Below are positions 27,701 to 38,500 of a stretch of DNA of 64,000 bases, piece after piece. The notes beneath the pieces were generated by a model, which was not told the origin of the DNA, made no database searches, and saw only the letters and a list, made by a program, of their open reading frames with translations. The first letter of the stretch is position 1. Every line of letters starts with the position of its first letter. Position numbers and translations under genes: made by a program. Source of the DNA: Agelas oroides (taxonomy: Eukaryota > Porifera > Demospongiae > Agelasida > Agelasidae); assembly GCA_949130485.1 (NCBI GenBank), contig OX422184.1, forward strand, positions 1,838,117 to 1,902,116, written 5' to 3'.

Positions 27701-30700
27701 ATTCATCATGCCTTCTTTGCATACAAGAAAGGAAAGGACCTAGATAGTTGCGTGAGGCTTTTGGAACAAACACATGAATACAACAGGGCTTTGAAAGTTC
27801 TGAGTGAAAACAGCAAGAGAAAGGCTCTAGTAAAAGCAGCAGAGTATGAAAATTGGGGAATCAAATTGGATGAGGAGTTTACTACCAGAGAACTCTCCTA
27901 CTACTGTGCCAGTCTTTATGCCAAGCGAAAAGATAAAGACCTATTACTTGAAGTCCTCCAGTACATGTCAGAGACTGAAAGGCGGATCAGGTTTATGAAG
28001 GAAGCAGAACTCTTTGAGGAAGCTTTTAATGAGCACGTGAAAGAAAAGCAATACAAGGCAGCGTATAGATTAGCCTCTGCTCAAGGATGGTATCACAAAG
28101 GGATTTTGTTAGCAAAGCAGCAAAAGGATAGCAAAACAGTGGGTAGTTTTATTCTGCAGAAAGCAACAACAGAGTACCACAGACAGATACCAGAGAGCAA
28201 CCTGAAACAGATACAGGCCAATTCAGAACTATTGAATGAACTTCATTCTGTGACAAAAAGCGAAGATGAGTACACCAAAGCACGAGCGTATCTACTGCTA
28301 GGTATATTTAAAGAAGACGTTAGCTTCTGCAGAAGAGCACGAGTAACATTCAAGTTGCTCAGACATAAGGTAGGTGAAGTTGAAGCATTCCATGCCATAG
28401 CTCGTCTAGATGTCACAGGAAATGAATCCATCAGATCTGTCCTAGATGCGTGTCACAGTGCACGAGAAGCTGGTAACTCACTGATGAATGCGAGTAACCT
28501 AAGCCAAGTTGTACAGCATGCTGCTAAATTTTACAATCTTCAGGAAATCGGTAACACATACTGTATGCCCAAAAGACAGAATGTATGGATTAGTAAGCTG
28601 GACACAAAATGCATCTGCAAAGAAAGAAGTGAGGACTCAGATGGAATGCTGAGACTTGATGTAAGCAGTGCCCGAGATTTAATGGCCGAGCATTGCAGCT
28701 CCTTTGTTGAGAAGTGGCTCCAAGATTTTCAGCTGTTTCAAAAGCTGGTATCCAAGCTCAACTCATTCAGTTTACACAAAGAGATACGGGAGAAACGATT
28801 CCTTCCTCGTCAGTACAGTACTGCAGAAATTTCTGCTCTTGCACTCCAAGAATACCTGCAGACTTGTATCTATCTTTTAGAACTCATTTTGTTGAGTCAG
28901 AGATTGGACGCAGGTGAAGTACGAACTCTAATCTTTTCAGTGTTCAGCCCACAAGTATCAATATATCTCCCCTTAAGCAAAAAGCATGTTGCAATAGTGC
29001 GAAATTCATTGAAGGCCAATGAAGAATTTCACAGATGGATTAAATACACTATTTCACAACAAAGTGAATATAAGGACAAGATCAGATTTGATCCATGGCT
29101 GACAGCTTGGAGAGCATGCTGTATCACAGTTGGGGAACCTACTGCTCTTAGCAGCATCATTGAGAAAGAAACAAAGAGAGTTAATGATGAATACAAGAAG
29201 TTCAAAGACAGTCAGAAGCAGTCAGTACAGGCCACCAATGTCAGTAAAAGTGAGAAAACTGATTCCCAAAGCACTGCTGCAAAACCACAGAGAGGGCAAG
29301 CAGAGAAGAAAAGTGCTTCTGAACAATCCCAAGTTGACCAGGACCTACCAGCTGAGTTTCAGGTACCTGAAACTTTCATTCTTTGGAGGAATGAAGACAG
29401 ATACTACCACATTTTTTCCTTTTGGCTGCGGTCCTGTAGTCTAATTAGGGAAGATGGTAAAGCCATGTGGGCTTCAAAGTGTGCAATTTATTATTTCCTT
29501 GGAAACATTGCACGGAGCAGGTCTGTAGCAGCTTCTGTGATGCATATGGTAGACATTCTTTCTGTTCACTGCACTGCTGTCATGATGATGCTAACACATC
29601 TGAATACTTTCCAGAAACATGCTCATTTTAACTTTATGGTCCCACTGTTGTATCAACATGCTATACGAATCTTTGATGATTTGAATGTCTGCCGCAAGGG
29701 ACACAAATGGGTCAGGACAGCATGTACAGAGGAGGTTGAACGATCTACTAGGAGAAGGAATGGCCAACACATCCTGAGAAAGGAGTGCATGAAGCTGCTG
29801 TGGTTTTCATTGGATCTTCTTCTTGGCACATACACTCCATGGTTCAATGTTCTCAAATTCTCATTGACAGCTGACACTGGTGCAGCCACCCACTGCTTAA
29901 TTCTTACCTTGACTATCTTTGGAAATCTGGTTATGACCAGATCTAAGTCTGATAAGGAAGTTGTAGAATACCAGCGCAAGATATCTGGTATCCTCAAAAA
30001 AGCAACCAGACAGGAACACCATCCAAGGTATGTTGATGACTCATTCCAATTGTCAATGACCTCTAGCTTCCCACACACAGTTTTTAGTCTTGTTGATCAG
30101 CTTCTTCTCCTTGGAAGTAGTCCCAACACAAGTGCAACCCTTGCTAGGCTGCAGTTTTTACCACGAACTGGCAAGGTGGAGTTTATTGCTATTCTGAAAC
30201 AGCCTCAGTCACCCATCAAACAGCAGGCACAACAGCTACCTACTAGTCAACAGCCACCTGTAAATCAACAGCCAACAATGTCATATGCAAGTTCTGTAAC
30301 TGCACCTGGTGGCACACCTCAAACAATAGGTTTTCCATCCACTGCGAGACCCCCTACCCTTCCTCCTCCCCCTCTGGACTACAGTCCTACAAACAGTTCA
30401 CCCTCACATGCACAGAGACAGCAGCCTGAAGTTTATTCTCAGAGTCAAATACCAATCCAGCAGCCCAGACCACCCCCAGGGTTTATGTCTCCTGGTCCAG
30501 TAGCAGCTTTGGCAGGAATTTCTCCAACCATTCATCCCATTTACAAACAATTTCCATTGGCTCCACAACTAAGGTTTGCTACTCCTTCATCACCAACTCA
30601 GCAGTCAACTTTCTCCTACAGTGGTGGTGATAGTACTACGCCCGAAACCCACCCACCTCACGCAGAAGAACAGTACTTTAAACCTTTCTCCAACAGTGGC

Positions 30701-31750
30701 CAGCTTGGTGCTACACCTGGAGCCCAGCCACCTCAGGTGGAAGAACAGTACTTGCAACAGCCAGCACATGCAACATTTTCATATCCAATAGGAGCCATTC
30801 ATGTCGGAGGGTTACAGTCACCATCTTACCCTGGAAGTGAATATTTAGCAGAACCTGGTGAACATAATCTGCAAACTGCTGAATCAAGTGCAGTGGATAA
30901 CTATTCTCAGGTTAGCAGTCCTTGGCATAGCATGGATAAACAACCAGATGCAGTTGAAACAAAAAATGAACAGGAAGCAGAAGAGGTAATTGATTACGAG
31001 ACAGATGAAGTTCTCAGTCAAGCCTTTGTTGGCCAAGACCACAGAAAGGAAGATGTCAAACATCAAATTGACCCTGAATTGATTGACCCGACACTATTTG
31101 AAGATAATGTCTGTAATGTCTGTTCTGTAATGTTGAGAGTAGAACCAACCTACGATCCTGAGGATGAGGATGAGTTGGAAGGGATACCCAAAGTGGAGTC
31201 TGACGTTCGTACTGAAAGCTACTGGTTACATGTACACGGTGAAGCACACCAGACCAATGTCAAACTATACAAGAAATTTAGAAGTGACCATCAGTTGTAT
31301 TATAGTCCACTCATGGATGATCTCAACAAAATACGAGGCCAGTGTCAATCAGCAAATGTACCATCACTTGCAAGAACTATCGATGATATCACAGTAGAGA
31401 TAGAAAGAAATGAATTGAGAATGGCGGATATTGGACGTAACTGGGCACAAGGTATCAGAGAGATATCTGAGATGGGTGATAGAGTGCATGCCTTATTGAA
31501 TCGTGCTAACCAAGAATATGAGAGAGTGGTCCTAACTGATTTGAAAGTAAATGTGTCAGACGTCCATGGAGAACAAGATGAGAAAGCTTACCTAGAAGAC
31601 CTTGAAGGAGAGATTGACAGTGACATTGAACTGGACGATCATCTTGCTAGTGGAACTGACATAACTGTAACAGCGAGAACAGAAGAGGAAAAACAGCATG
31701 CACGTGATAGGAAGCGTGCCAGAAGAAAGAACAGGGGAGGTGGGAAGTAA
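10289..31750 (+). CDS. TRANK1: TRANK1-like TPR/ankyrin/SF1 helicase protein, copy B (complete)
   Basis: Reconstructed from 12 exons: 10289-10387, 11157-11444, 12164-12350, 13216-13652, 14318-14551, 15710-15872, 19539-20143, 20773-20994, 21502-21676, 21979-22776, 23135-26415 and 27059-31750. All introns are GT-AG, frames match at every junction, and the total is a whole number of codons (3726 plus stop). The N-terminal third is a three-exon module (TPR-like, linker, helical-repeat) present three times. Ankyrin-like repeats follow across 22500-23370. The SF1 helicase motifs are Walker A GRSGTGKT near 24655, DEVQD near 25850, GDTAQSI near 25930, INFRS near 26055, EAKGLEFDD near 26355 and YTAVTRAK near 27225. 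The C-terminal half is helical repeat, then a Pro/Gln-rich low-complexity segment (30200-30800), an acidic stretch, a C-x2-C...H-x5-H finger near 31110-31245 and a basic tail. The first exon is the least certain; an alternative start is ATG 11166. Family assignment is strong and biological role is unknown. Confidence 0.85.
11642..11803. repeat. Tandem repeat, about 60 bp x 2.7
   Basis: A unit containing ATAGGATGGCACTAGTACAC and GAGGCAAGATGTGAAGATAC follows itself almost exactly. Two full copies and one partial copy lie in intron 2 of TRANK1-like B. Confidence 0.85.
12430..12556. repeat. Homopurine GGGA/GGAA tract
   Basis: Nearly pure A/G on the plus strand with repeated GGGAGGGAGGGAGGG, in intron 3 of TRANK1-like B. 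It could form triplex or G-quadruplex structures; that is an inference from composition. Confidence 0.8.
12645..13179. mobile_element. Inverted-repeat element, about 535 bp, in an intron
   Basis: The left arm (ATGAAGAAGG...TTATCTGTTACC and onward through about 12735) recurs as its reverse complement at about 13090-13179. The interior contains a second inverted pair around CCTCCCTGCCTCA / TGAGGCAGGGAGG. No coding capacity is seen. The sequence CATAGTGCTGTATT occurs on both sides of the element (from 12596 and from 13177) but not immediately adjacent on the left. Likely a non-autonomous DNA transposon. Confidence 0.65.
13696..14064. mobile_element. MITE-like element with 43-bp terminal inverted repeats and an internal tandem duplication
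   Basis: The left end (AAGAGTGCATAAGAACAGGT then GGCTAGAGTAAGAGCGTGTAAC) is mirrored at 14021-14064. The interior holds two tandem copies of a roughly 105-bp unit starting AATAGTAACACGCCCTGCGC (13786 and 13890), differing at only a few positions. It lies in intron 4 of TRANK1-like B. No open frame is present. Confidence 0.7.
14632..14750. repeat. Tandem repeat with unit TGTGTTTGGTAGTATT...TTACAGGGTCTT
   Basis: Three successive copies of a 40-55-bp unit ending in TTATGTTACAGGGTCTT lie just after the donor of exon 5 of TRANK1-like B. Confidence 0.8.
15007..15462. mobile_element. MITE-like element with TATACCRTAGTCTCG ends
   Basis: The left end reads TATACCATAGTCTCG followed by AAAGAGTGCCCA. 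The right end carries the complement, ending GAGACTACGGTATA. The interior contains further CTCTTTC/GAAAGAG pairs and no coding sequence. A TA target duplication is possible but ambiguous because the ends are themselves AT-rich. Confidence 0.65.
15978..16025 (+). repeat. Partial duplicate of the 3' end of exon 6 of TRANK1-like B
   Basis: GAAGCCATCATTTTGGGTG followed by TTGATCATCGTAAGG repeats the end of exon 6 and its splice donor (15845-15878), about 150 bp downstream in the same intron. It carries a usable-looking donor, but upstream it reads TGA in the exon frame, so it looks like a decayed partial exon duplication. Confidence 0.7.
16363..18060 (-). other. Possible nested minus-strand gene(s) inside intron 6 of TRANK1-like B
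   Basis: Several short minus-strand stretches look like exons. 16637-16746 opens with ATG and ends at a GTAGGT donor. 16963-17052 follows an AG acceptor and ends in TAA overlapping an AATAAA signal. 17243-17304 and about 17380-17465 are open and bounded by AG/GT. A possible non-coding first exon lies at about 17869-17960 with a GTAAG donor, next to CpG-containing sequence at 18000-18060. I could not join them in one uninterrupted frame and do not recognise the product. A 25-bp sequence (TTTGATTTACTGGACAAAGT...) occurs twice, near 16368 and 16700. Alternatives are a non-coding RNA or chance. Confidence 0.25.
18256..18478. repeat. (TG)n microsatellite with GTGCATGTGCAG interruptions
   Basis: Long TG/GTGCG dinucleotide tract in intron 6 of TRANK1-like B. 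Open frames on both strands across it are repeat artefacts of alternating Cys/Val or His/Thr. Confidence 0.95.
18717..18925. mobile_element. Long inverted repeat built from CCTGTTACCTAGGCAAC arms
   Basis: The segment 18717-18792 recurs as a near-perfect reverse complement at 18844-18925. Each arm is itself palindromic at its ends (CCTGTTACCTAGGCAAC ... GTTGCCTAGGTAACAGG), so the structure is a palindrome of palindromes. No coding capacity. Probable foldback transposon. Confidence 0.75.
18933..19018. mobile_element. Foldback element with ATCCCTCCCTGGGG ends
   Basis: Ends ATCCCTCCCTGGGG and CCCCAGGGAGGGAT enclose a perfect inner palindrome (ATTGGTGTCGGGC, TAC, GCCCGACACCAAT). It is flanked by TAATAGTTA on the left and TAACTATTA on the right. 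A one-arm relative lies near 63202-63252. Confidence 0.7.
20234..20281. mobile_element. Small foldback element, AGCCTCATTCCCAGG family
   Basis: AAGCCTCATTCCCAGG and CCTGGGAATGAG are separated by about 17 bases. The right end is diverged and no target duplication is evident. It lies in intron 7 of TRANK1-like B. Confidence 0.6.
20600..20706 (-). mobile_element. tRNA-derived SINE fragment
   Basis: Read on the minus strand, the sequence has an A-box-like GGCCTAGTGGTTAAAGCA, an anticodon-arm-like region and a B-box-like AAGGTTCCAGTCCC. Arm pairing is imperfect and the flanks do not look like a functional tRNA, so a tRNA-derived repeat is preferred. Confidence 0.5.
21735..21793. repeat. (TG)n microsatellite
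   Basis: TGACTGTGTG units run into a pure TG tract shortly after exon 9 of TRANK1-like B. Confidence 0.95.
22877..23045 (+). mobile_element. tRNA-derived SINE, family S1, copy 1
   Basis: A head (ACTGAGTGGCTGTCGTG, then ATATAGAGGATTGTAGAG) is followed by a tRNA-like body with A box TTAGCTCAGTGGTCAGAGCA and B box GAGTTCGATTC. The same head-plus-body arrangement occurs at 48000-48130 and 54185-54365 on the minus strand, which defines the family. It sits in intron 10 of TRANK1-like B. Confidence 0.7.
26525..27031. repeat. Two successive tandem duplications filling intron 11 of TRANK1-like B
   Basis: A unit beginning GACAGCTGCAGCTCTGTTTA occurs at 26526 and again at 26664. After it, a 94-bp unit beginning CAATATGTTACAYTGCATCA occurs at 26844 and 26938 with few differences. 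Together they make up most of the 643-bp intron. Confidence 0.85.
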
Positions 31751-32588
31751 CAGTTATATTTGTTACCTTACACGTTTTATGTGCATGGATTAATTTCTTA
31801 TGTACTTTCAAATCCACTGTCTGAAACAGTATTGGTCATTTGTGTGCATCATAAAGACTGCATGATAGTTATCATTCTTGTTATGTATGTACTGTAGTAA
31901 AGTACTCACTTAGCTAGTGAGTGTTAACTGTCTGAAGTTTGTAACTTGGTTTCTGTATTCTTCCTCCAAATACCAGAATCTTGTGCTATTTACAGGCATT
32001 TGTTTGCTCAGTGGCCATTCTTTCAGTCTGACTAAGCCAAAGTTGTGACATGTTGGCAGTAAAGTAGTCTAGCTACAACACATACATGAAGCTAAGCCAA
32101 ATTTGTAATCACTATATCTTTCTCCCTGTTCACCTATAGTAAATCAGAAACCGACTTGCCAAGTAACTCGAGTAAGAAGTCTTCTCCAAGCACCAAGGGG
32201 CATTTTTGCTATAGAGCAGACACCTTCCGTATGTATAGCTGCTGCATCCACTAATTTACACACAGCCTGCATTACTTACCACACAGTGAGGACATGTAGT
32301 AACTATTGAAATCTTGCTTGCCCAGAGGTATGGCATTTCTGGCCTAAACATGGCCTCAAAAGCACAATTTTTTCTTGTGGAAGGAGACTCTCATAGCTGC
32401 TGCATAATTATGCATGATTTGGCATAGCATCTATGCATAGTTGCCCTTTTTCCTTTTAGGGAGATGTGGTTCATTGTTCATGCAGTACGTAGGACCTTGC
32501 ATGGACACACCACATTACACTTGCAGGAAGTTTGGAAAATTCAGTTTTAAACCTCTTGACCAAGAATACTACTTGGGCAGATTGTACA
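31751..32588. other. Spacer between convergent TRANK1-like B and CWF19L1
   Basis: 3' flanks of two genes facing each other. No coding sequence, RNA gene or repeat array is evident. A short dispersed repeat (AGGGAGATGTGGTTCATTG) at about 32458 also occurs near 36755 and 58405. Confidence 0.5.
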
Positions 32589-35500
32589 TCAATTGAAATC
32601 AAAAGGTTGAAAGTTTTGTCTCATAGATTTTGCGGCTGCCATTTCCTCTTCTTTACTTGCACTGCAAGCCTTCCAGTCAACCCGACGAGGAACATTCAGT
32701 ACTAGTGGAGATGCTAGTACCTCCCTAAACATAAACAGAAATAAGGCTATGGATTATAGTGGCTTTATTCACCATCTTTGGGTGTCTACTATTATAAGCA
32801 ACTATACCAGTATGTTACTACATGATGAATTTCTTGCTGGAGTTTAGCATGTTGGCATTCCATCCAGTTATGCTTGGAAATGTTAAGCACTTATTTTCTA
32901 GTTGTTAAGTGCATGGTTTCTTGCCGCCAGTTTCTGTGAGTGCATCTACGTGGCCAGAGGAGGTACGACATGGTGACATTACCACAGGGGTTAAATATGT
33001 GTGTGGAATGTAATTACTGTGGACAAGTATAGCTTTTTGTAGTCTTAGAGGCATTTTACTTCAACTTTTCTTTGTGGCTTCCCTGGGGTGCTCTCAAAGT
33101 GCAAAGTTCAAACTTGAATACAAAAGTAAGCAGAAGACAAGTACACTCACTAAGTGAGGGGCCGACCAGGGGCCATGGTGTTCCCTTGACTTATTGGTCG
33201 ATGCACTTCATTTATCAAAACGATAGCCTGCTTTAACAGTGCTCAAGCAGATTGATGATTTTACTATAGGCAGTTTGTATATGAAGGGGTAGGGCTGCTC
33301 TAGTATCACGTGATGCTGTCGTACCTCCTCTGACCAGTGCCTATGATAATAGGTTTTTTGTTTGAGTCTAGCATGTCGGTATTCTTGTGAAAACTTGAGA
33401 AGAGAAAGTCAACAGTCATCTTAACTACACTAATGAAGTTACTATAATCAATCTCTTACCTTCCGAACTGCAATGGAAACCGTCCTCGTATTCTTACAAA
33501 GAGACTAGGACCTTCATCAAACTCCACTGTGAAGTATGGTGCGTTTGGTTGCACAACCTGACAATGCAAATTACAAAGTTCATTGTTCAACATAACAAAG
33601 GTCCTTTGATTAGTACATACAGGAAGGTCTCCATCATATATACGTATCACCATAGTACAATGCTATACTGGAAAATATCACAAGTTTGTTGCTGTCTGTA
33701 TTGTTATGAGTGCGCAGCACGAGTAACAATGCCAACGGCAACAAACGGGTGCTAATTTTTTTGGTATAGCTCGGTACTATGGTGATAATGATTTTATCAT
33801 ACGAGTACGATAATAATAATTATACACACTATATGCATGTCATAAAGAACACTGGTTGCAAAACCCAGCGTACAAAAGGGTACTTTCAACACAGGCTGCA
33901 ACAATCTAACTCAGGAGACTTTATCTACATACTGCCTACCTATGTTCACACATACCTACCTTACTTAATGATGCATCTCTTGGAATATCTGATAGCTCCA
34001 CTCCCTGTGACTTTCCATGGTCAATGAAAGCTTGTCTCAGAGCATCAGAGGGTGTTCTTGGTACTGGAATTACCTGAGGCAAATGCATTCGATGTCTGTA
34101 AACAGACAAGTCTAGTCTAGAGTCTGGCCAAATGAAGAGTCAAGTGCTTCTGTATTGATGACACCTGCTCACAGCAACAATTTTCACGCTGTTTGAAGAT
34201 CCTACTTCAGAGATTTCAGAGATGCTCTACTGCCTGAGTTCAGTAGGGCTAGCCACCTGACTGCTTATTTTACACGAGATATCTTTTAGCCATACCAGTG
34301 CAGCTGATGAGACCCGCTATTGGTCCAACTGTGTCATGCACAATGGGTTACTTTCTAAAACATATAGGCCTGTCATTTAATTGGGGCGAGCTGAGCGAGC
34401 CCCACACTAACGGGACTGCATTGCGGAAGTGTGTGTGTATGCTTGTTTGCTTGCTTGCGGCCATATACCGTAAATTTTAAATGAGCACATTTTAAATATT
34501 TCACGAAGACTGAATGAACGTCCTACTCTACTGCCAGAATGCAGTGTCGGCATGAAAGAAACTAGGAGCGAAGACGACTCAAGTTAACAAACGCATAGCA
34601 ACTGCGGACTGTGACAGACAACTCGGGGCAGGCTACTCACAGACGGTACAAATTACGCCAGTACAGTTGAGGTCGCTTGAGGTAAGGGCCATGCATAATC
34701 GACACTCTAATTAAGCGCCAGAGATTCAGTTCATGACTTCAGAGTGAAGTTTAGTCCAAGTTTGTGTGTAGCCATAGTTGCTTCCTTGACTGGAGAAAAG
34801 ACTGCAATTTGTCAGCATGTACGATCACCTATATCTGGTGACAACTATACTGCTTGGCTACATCAAGTTTTGCTTACCACGCTCATGGAACAGCAGTCAG
34901 TGACAAACCCTGCTGTTATGCATGGTTTGTGTGCCATGACAAAACATTAAATCAGCAATGTATTGCTTGCTCAGGCTCACCCCACGATGATGATATCATC
35001 TTACTAGTAGATATATGTGACACTGAAAATGCACAAAACGTTAAGGTCAACAGCTAGAAATCCACAATCTACAAGATGTTATATACCATGTAACAAACCT
35101 GCAGTTGTAAATGTTGCGATCTAAAGTTCCTTTCAAAGATGACACATGACTGATTCTTGCTGCTGTAATACTTCCTCAGGGCAGCTCTGAACTTTGCCAT
35201 CTCGTCTAGCACCTCCTATATTGTATGCACATGTGACAGAGAAATGGCTGATGTACCTGATAGTAGTTTTGTTCCTATATGGTCTGTAACAAAAGCCTGG
35301 GAACAGGACAGGTAGTTTATAGCTCCTGGTTCCAGGGCCTCCCCACCTCCCCAGTCTTCTGGTAACATGTGATTCCTGGACTGGGAATGAGGCTAATTCA
35401 CTCTGAGACTATCTTCCATTCCAATCCTGGCTGTAGCATTAGGTCATGCTTTTCAGATTGAATTTGGTATACCCACTGAGAATCCCTCCCTCAATGAAAA

Positions 35501-38500
35501 GGCTAATATTTGGTGGATCATCGTGGAGTCATGGTGTAGGTATAGGGATATACTCTCTAAACGTGGAGCGTACAAATACAGAGAAAGAGAAGTTATAAAT
35601 ATTGGTGTTTTTGTTAACTTCGCCACTTCACCTTTGCCATAATGACAACAAAATGCTTGACTTGGTACAAAAATATCTTAATTTCCATTGATATAATGTG
35701 GTATTCAAAGTGAACTATAAGCACCTGTGCTAAAAATTGGCATGGTTCTTCATTATTAACTCACAGGAGGGGAATCGGTGGAGGCAGCGTAGTGTCCAAT
35801 CGGAAGAACCAGAACATGCTCCGCAACCAGACCTCCTTTGGGAAGGGCCAAGTAGGACTATGAGGAATCACAGTGGTTGCAACATGTAAACTACCTGTGA
35901 GCTAACATAGCACTTGTAGATTAAAAGCTCATGTACTTATCCATACATCTCTTATATAGCAGAATGTTAACCCCTTAGCTCTGAACTAGGTAATTACACC
36001 TCAAGATGCAAGAAAAAAGGATCCATAATGAACATAATTGATCCATTCTTCTAGCTTAATTGAAGCATTATGTGTATGGCATCTCCAAGTCTGATTGAGT
36101 TATGTATAACTTGTACATTCCAGTCCTTATCAGCTGCCTGCAGCTCTGTATGTCTGGTGGCATTGTCTGGTTTTTGCATAAAGCTGATGAATTCTTCCTG
36201 TTGTTACTGGAGGTTCTATCAGTATACCCAGCTCGAGAGTTCACTGATGCTGGATGTAGCTCTAACAAAACAAAAATTAGTTAAACTGAAGCTTCATCTA
36301 TACTCCTTACAACCTTAGCCTCATCCCCCCCATCCTCCCCCATATTGTGGGGGAGGATGGGAATGAGTCTAAACGTACATGCTCTCCAATGGTGACCACA
36401 AGATGTTTCTCCACCTCTGGGCTGCCGAGACAGAACCAGCACGGTCCTTTGGGAGCTGGAGGTTTGGGAGGTGGAGCATGTGGAGATTGAGACTGGGAGG
36501 AGGGGCTCAAACCAGCAGGCCTCTTGGGAGCTGGCATCAATCCACTTTCTGTCAATGGTAGACAAAAGACAATTCAATTTTGTTAGCAAGTAGATACATT
36601 GTAGGTTGGTGCTGCCATGCCACCTGACTGCAATTTCTGCATGAGCAGTACCGATCTTCTGGTCACCCCAGCACAGCTGATGAGGTCTGGTATTGGCCAA
36701 ATCAAAATGTGTGCTGCCCAGTGGGTGACTCTGTACAACATACCTTTTTTTCAGAGAGATGTGGTTCATTACATACAGTTTTTCCTATATTCACTTGTAA
36801 CTCATACCATTGCCAGAAATTGTGTGTCGAGTGGGGGAGCACCAACACCGCTGGCACATCGATGTTCAAAATTTCACACATATATAAAGTGTGAAGTGAA
36901 AACATAAAAGATGGGGATGGGGCATTTATGGCTTAAAATGGGTGGGGCATTTACGGCTTAAATGGGTGGGGCATTTATGGCTTACAATGGGTGGGCCATT
37001 TATGGCTCAAATGGATGGGGCGGTTAGTTACTGTTTTTGGGAGATATGCTCAAAAATATACTGGTCTTCAGGGGAGTACCCTTTCCGGTCCTCGCATGAC
37101 CACAGGTTTCGGTCCCTTTGAACTCCCGGACTTCGCACTCTTTGGAAACGTCCGTTACATTTCCGTTACACGTACTTCATGTTTTACTACGGGAGCCTAT
37201 GGCGGTTCAAACTCTAACTTAAGTAACGAGCTTACCTTGTCCGTAGATGTGTTGTTAACGATATATTCACCTTCTGCTTTCTCTCTACTAGCCACAGATA
37301 TCTACAGTGCTGGCTCCTAAAGGTCACAGAATTTGCCATTCGTGATAGTAGTTCTACCGTATTTTCACACATTGAAGTGTGAAAAAATAGGCATTTCAAA
37401 TTTTCTGAAATAAAAATATACACTTTTGCCGTTCATTTTTGATTGGTTAACGATATAACTCACTTATTTTTGATGTCCTCTGCCCGACTGGCCGTAAAGT
37501 TTTTGCAGATTTTGTTCACAGAATTTGCCAAATCGGTACAAAATAGGTACAAAAATGTACGCTAGCATATACAATTACGGATAATTGCAAATATGGTACA
37601 ACGTAAACTTCTGCGTTTTACTAATAACTCCGTACGCTACGGAAATAACGTCGTGACCGCCGCGCTATTCAAATTTCTGGCAATGCACTGACCTGCATGG
37701 CTTTGCCATGCTACACACTCCACCAAAACTGGTTCTTCCATAACTGTGCTGGTTCTTGTGCTACACTCAGCTAGAGCTGGCTATGCCATAACTGCCATAC
37801 TTTGCCACAATCTGCTAAGGGTCTGCCATAACTTTACAAACTCCCCAACATTTAGGTGTTGTACTCACTCACCTTCTCCAGATAGCTGCTGTTGTTGCTG
37901 CTGTTGTTTTCTCTTCTTTCCAGCTGCAGCGTGTTTTGGATCAAAGAAGAAATTCTGTGCTGAGAGATCTTCAGCAGGCTGTGTACAAAAATGTTGAAGT
38001 GCGTGTAGAAGAAAAGGAAAGTAATACATCCAACCAGAATCCGAACCTGGAATCTGAATGGTAATTAGATGCTCTTACCCACTGAGAAGCTGGAGCCAAC
38101 CAATGAAACCCCCTAGAATTGTCCTAGTGTTCTTTAACCAAATAGAAGTCACTTTCAACCTCACACTTCATTTCAACTTCTGCTGGAATCTAGCACTCAA
38201 AACTTCCCACCCTTTGCGCTCTTCAAAGCACATTGCACGAAGTAACATCACAACTTCAAAGTTGGATGACACTTACACCGTAAAATCAGAATAATAGGCA
38301 CCCACAGAAAATAAGCACCCCATGAATATAGGCACCCATTTCGATTACAACAACCACATCACGTTTATAAGCACCCATACAAACAAAAATAGGCACCCCA
38401 CATGAAAAGGTACTCATTGCCCCGCAAATGGAAGTGAATTTGCTGAATTGGGTTTTCGGATGTAGAGGCTAACTTTCACTAGTATTTCTCTCTGATTGTA

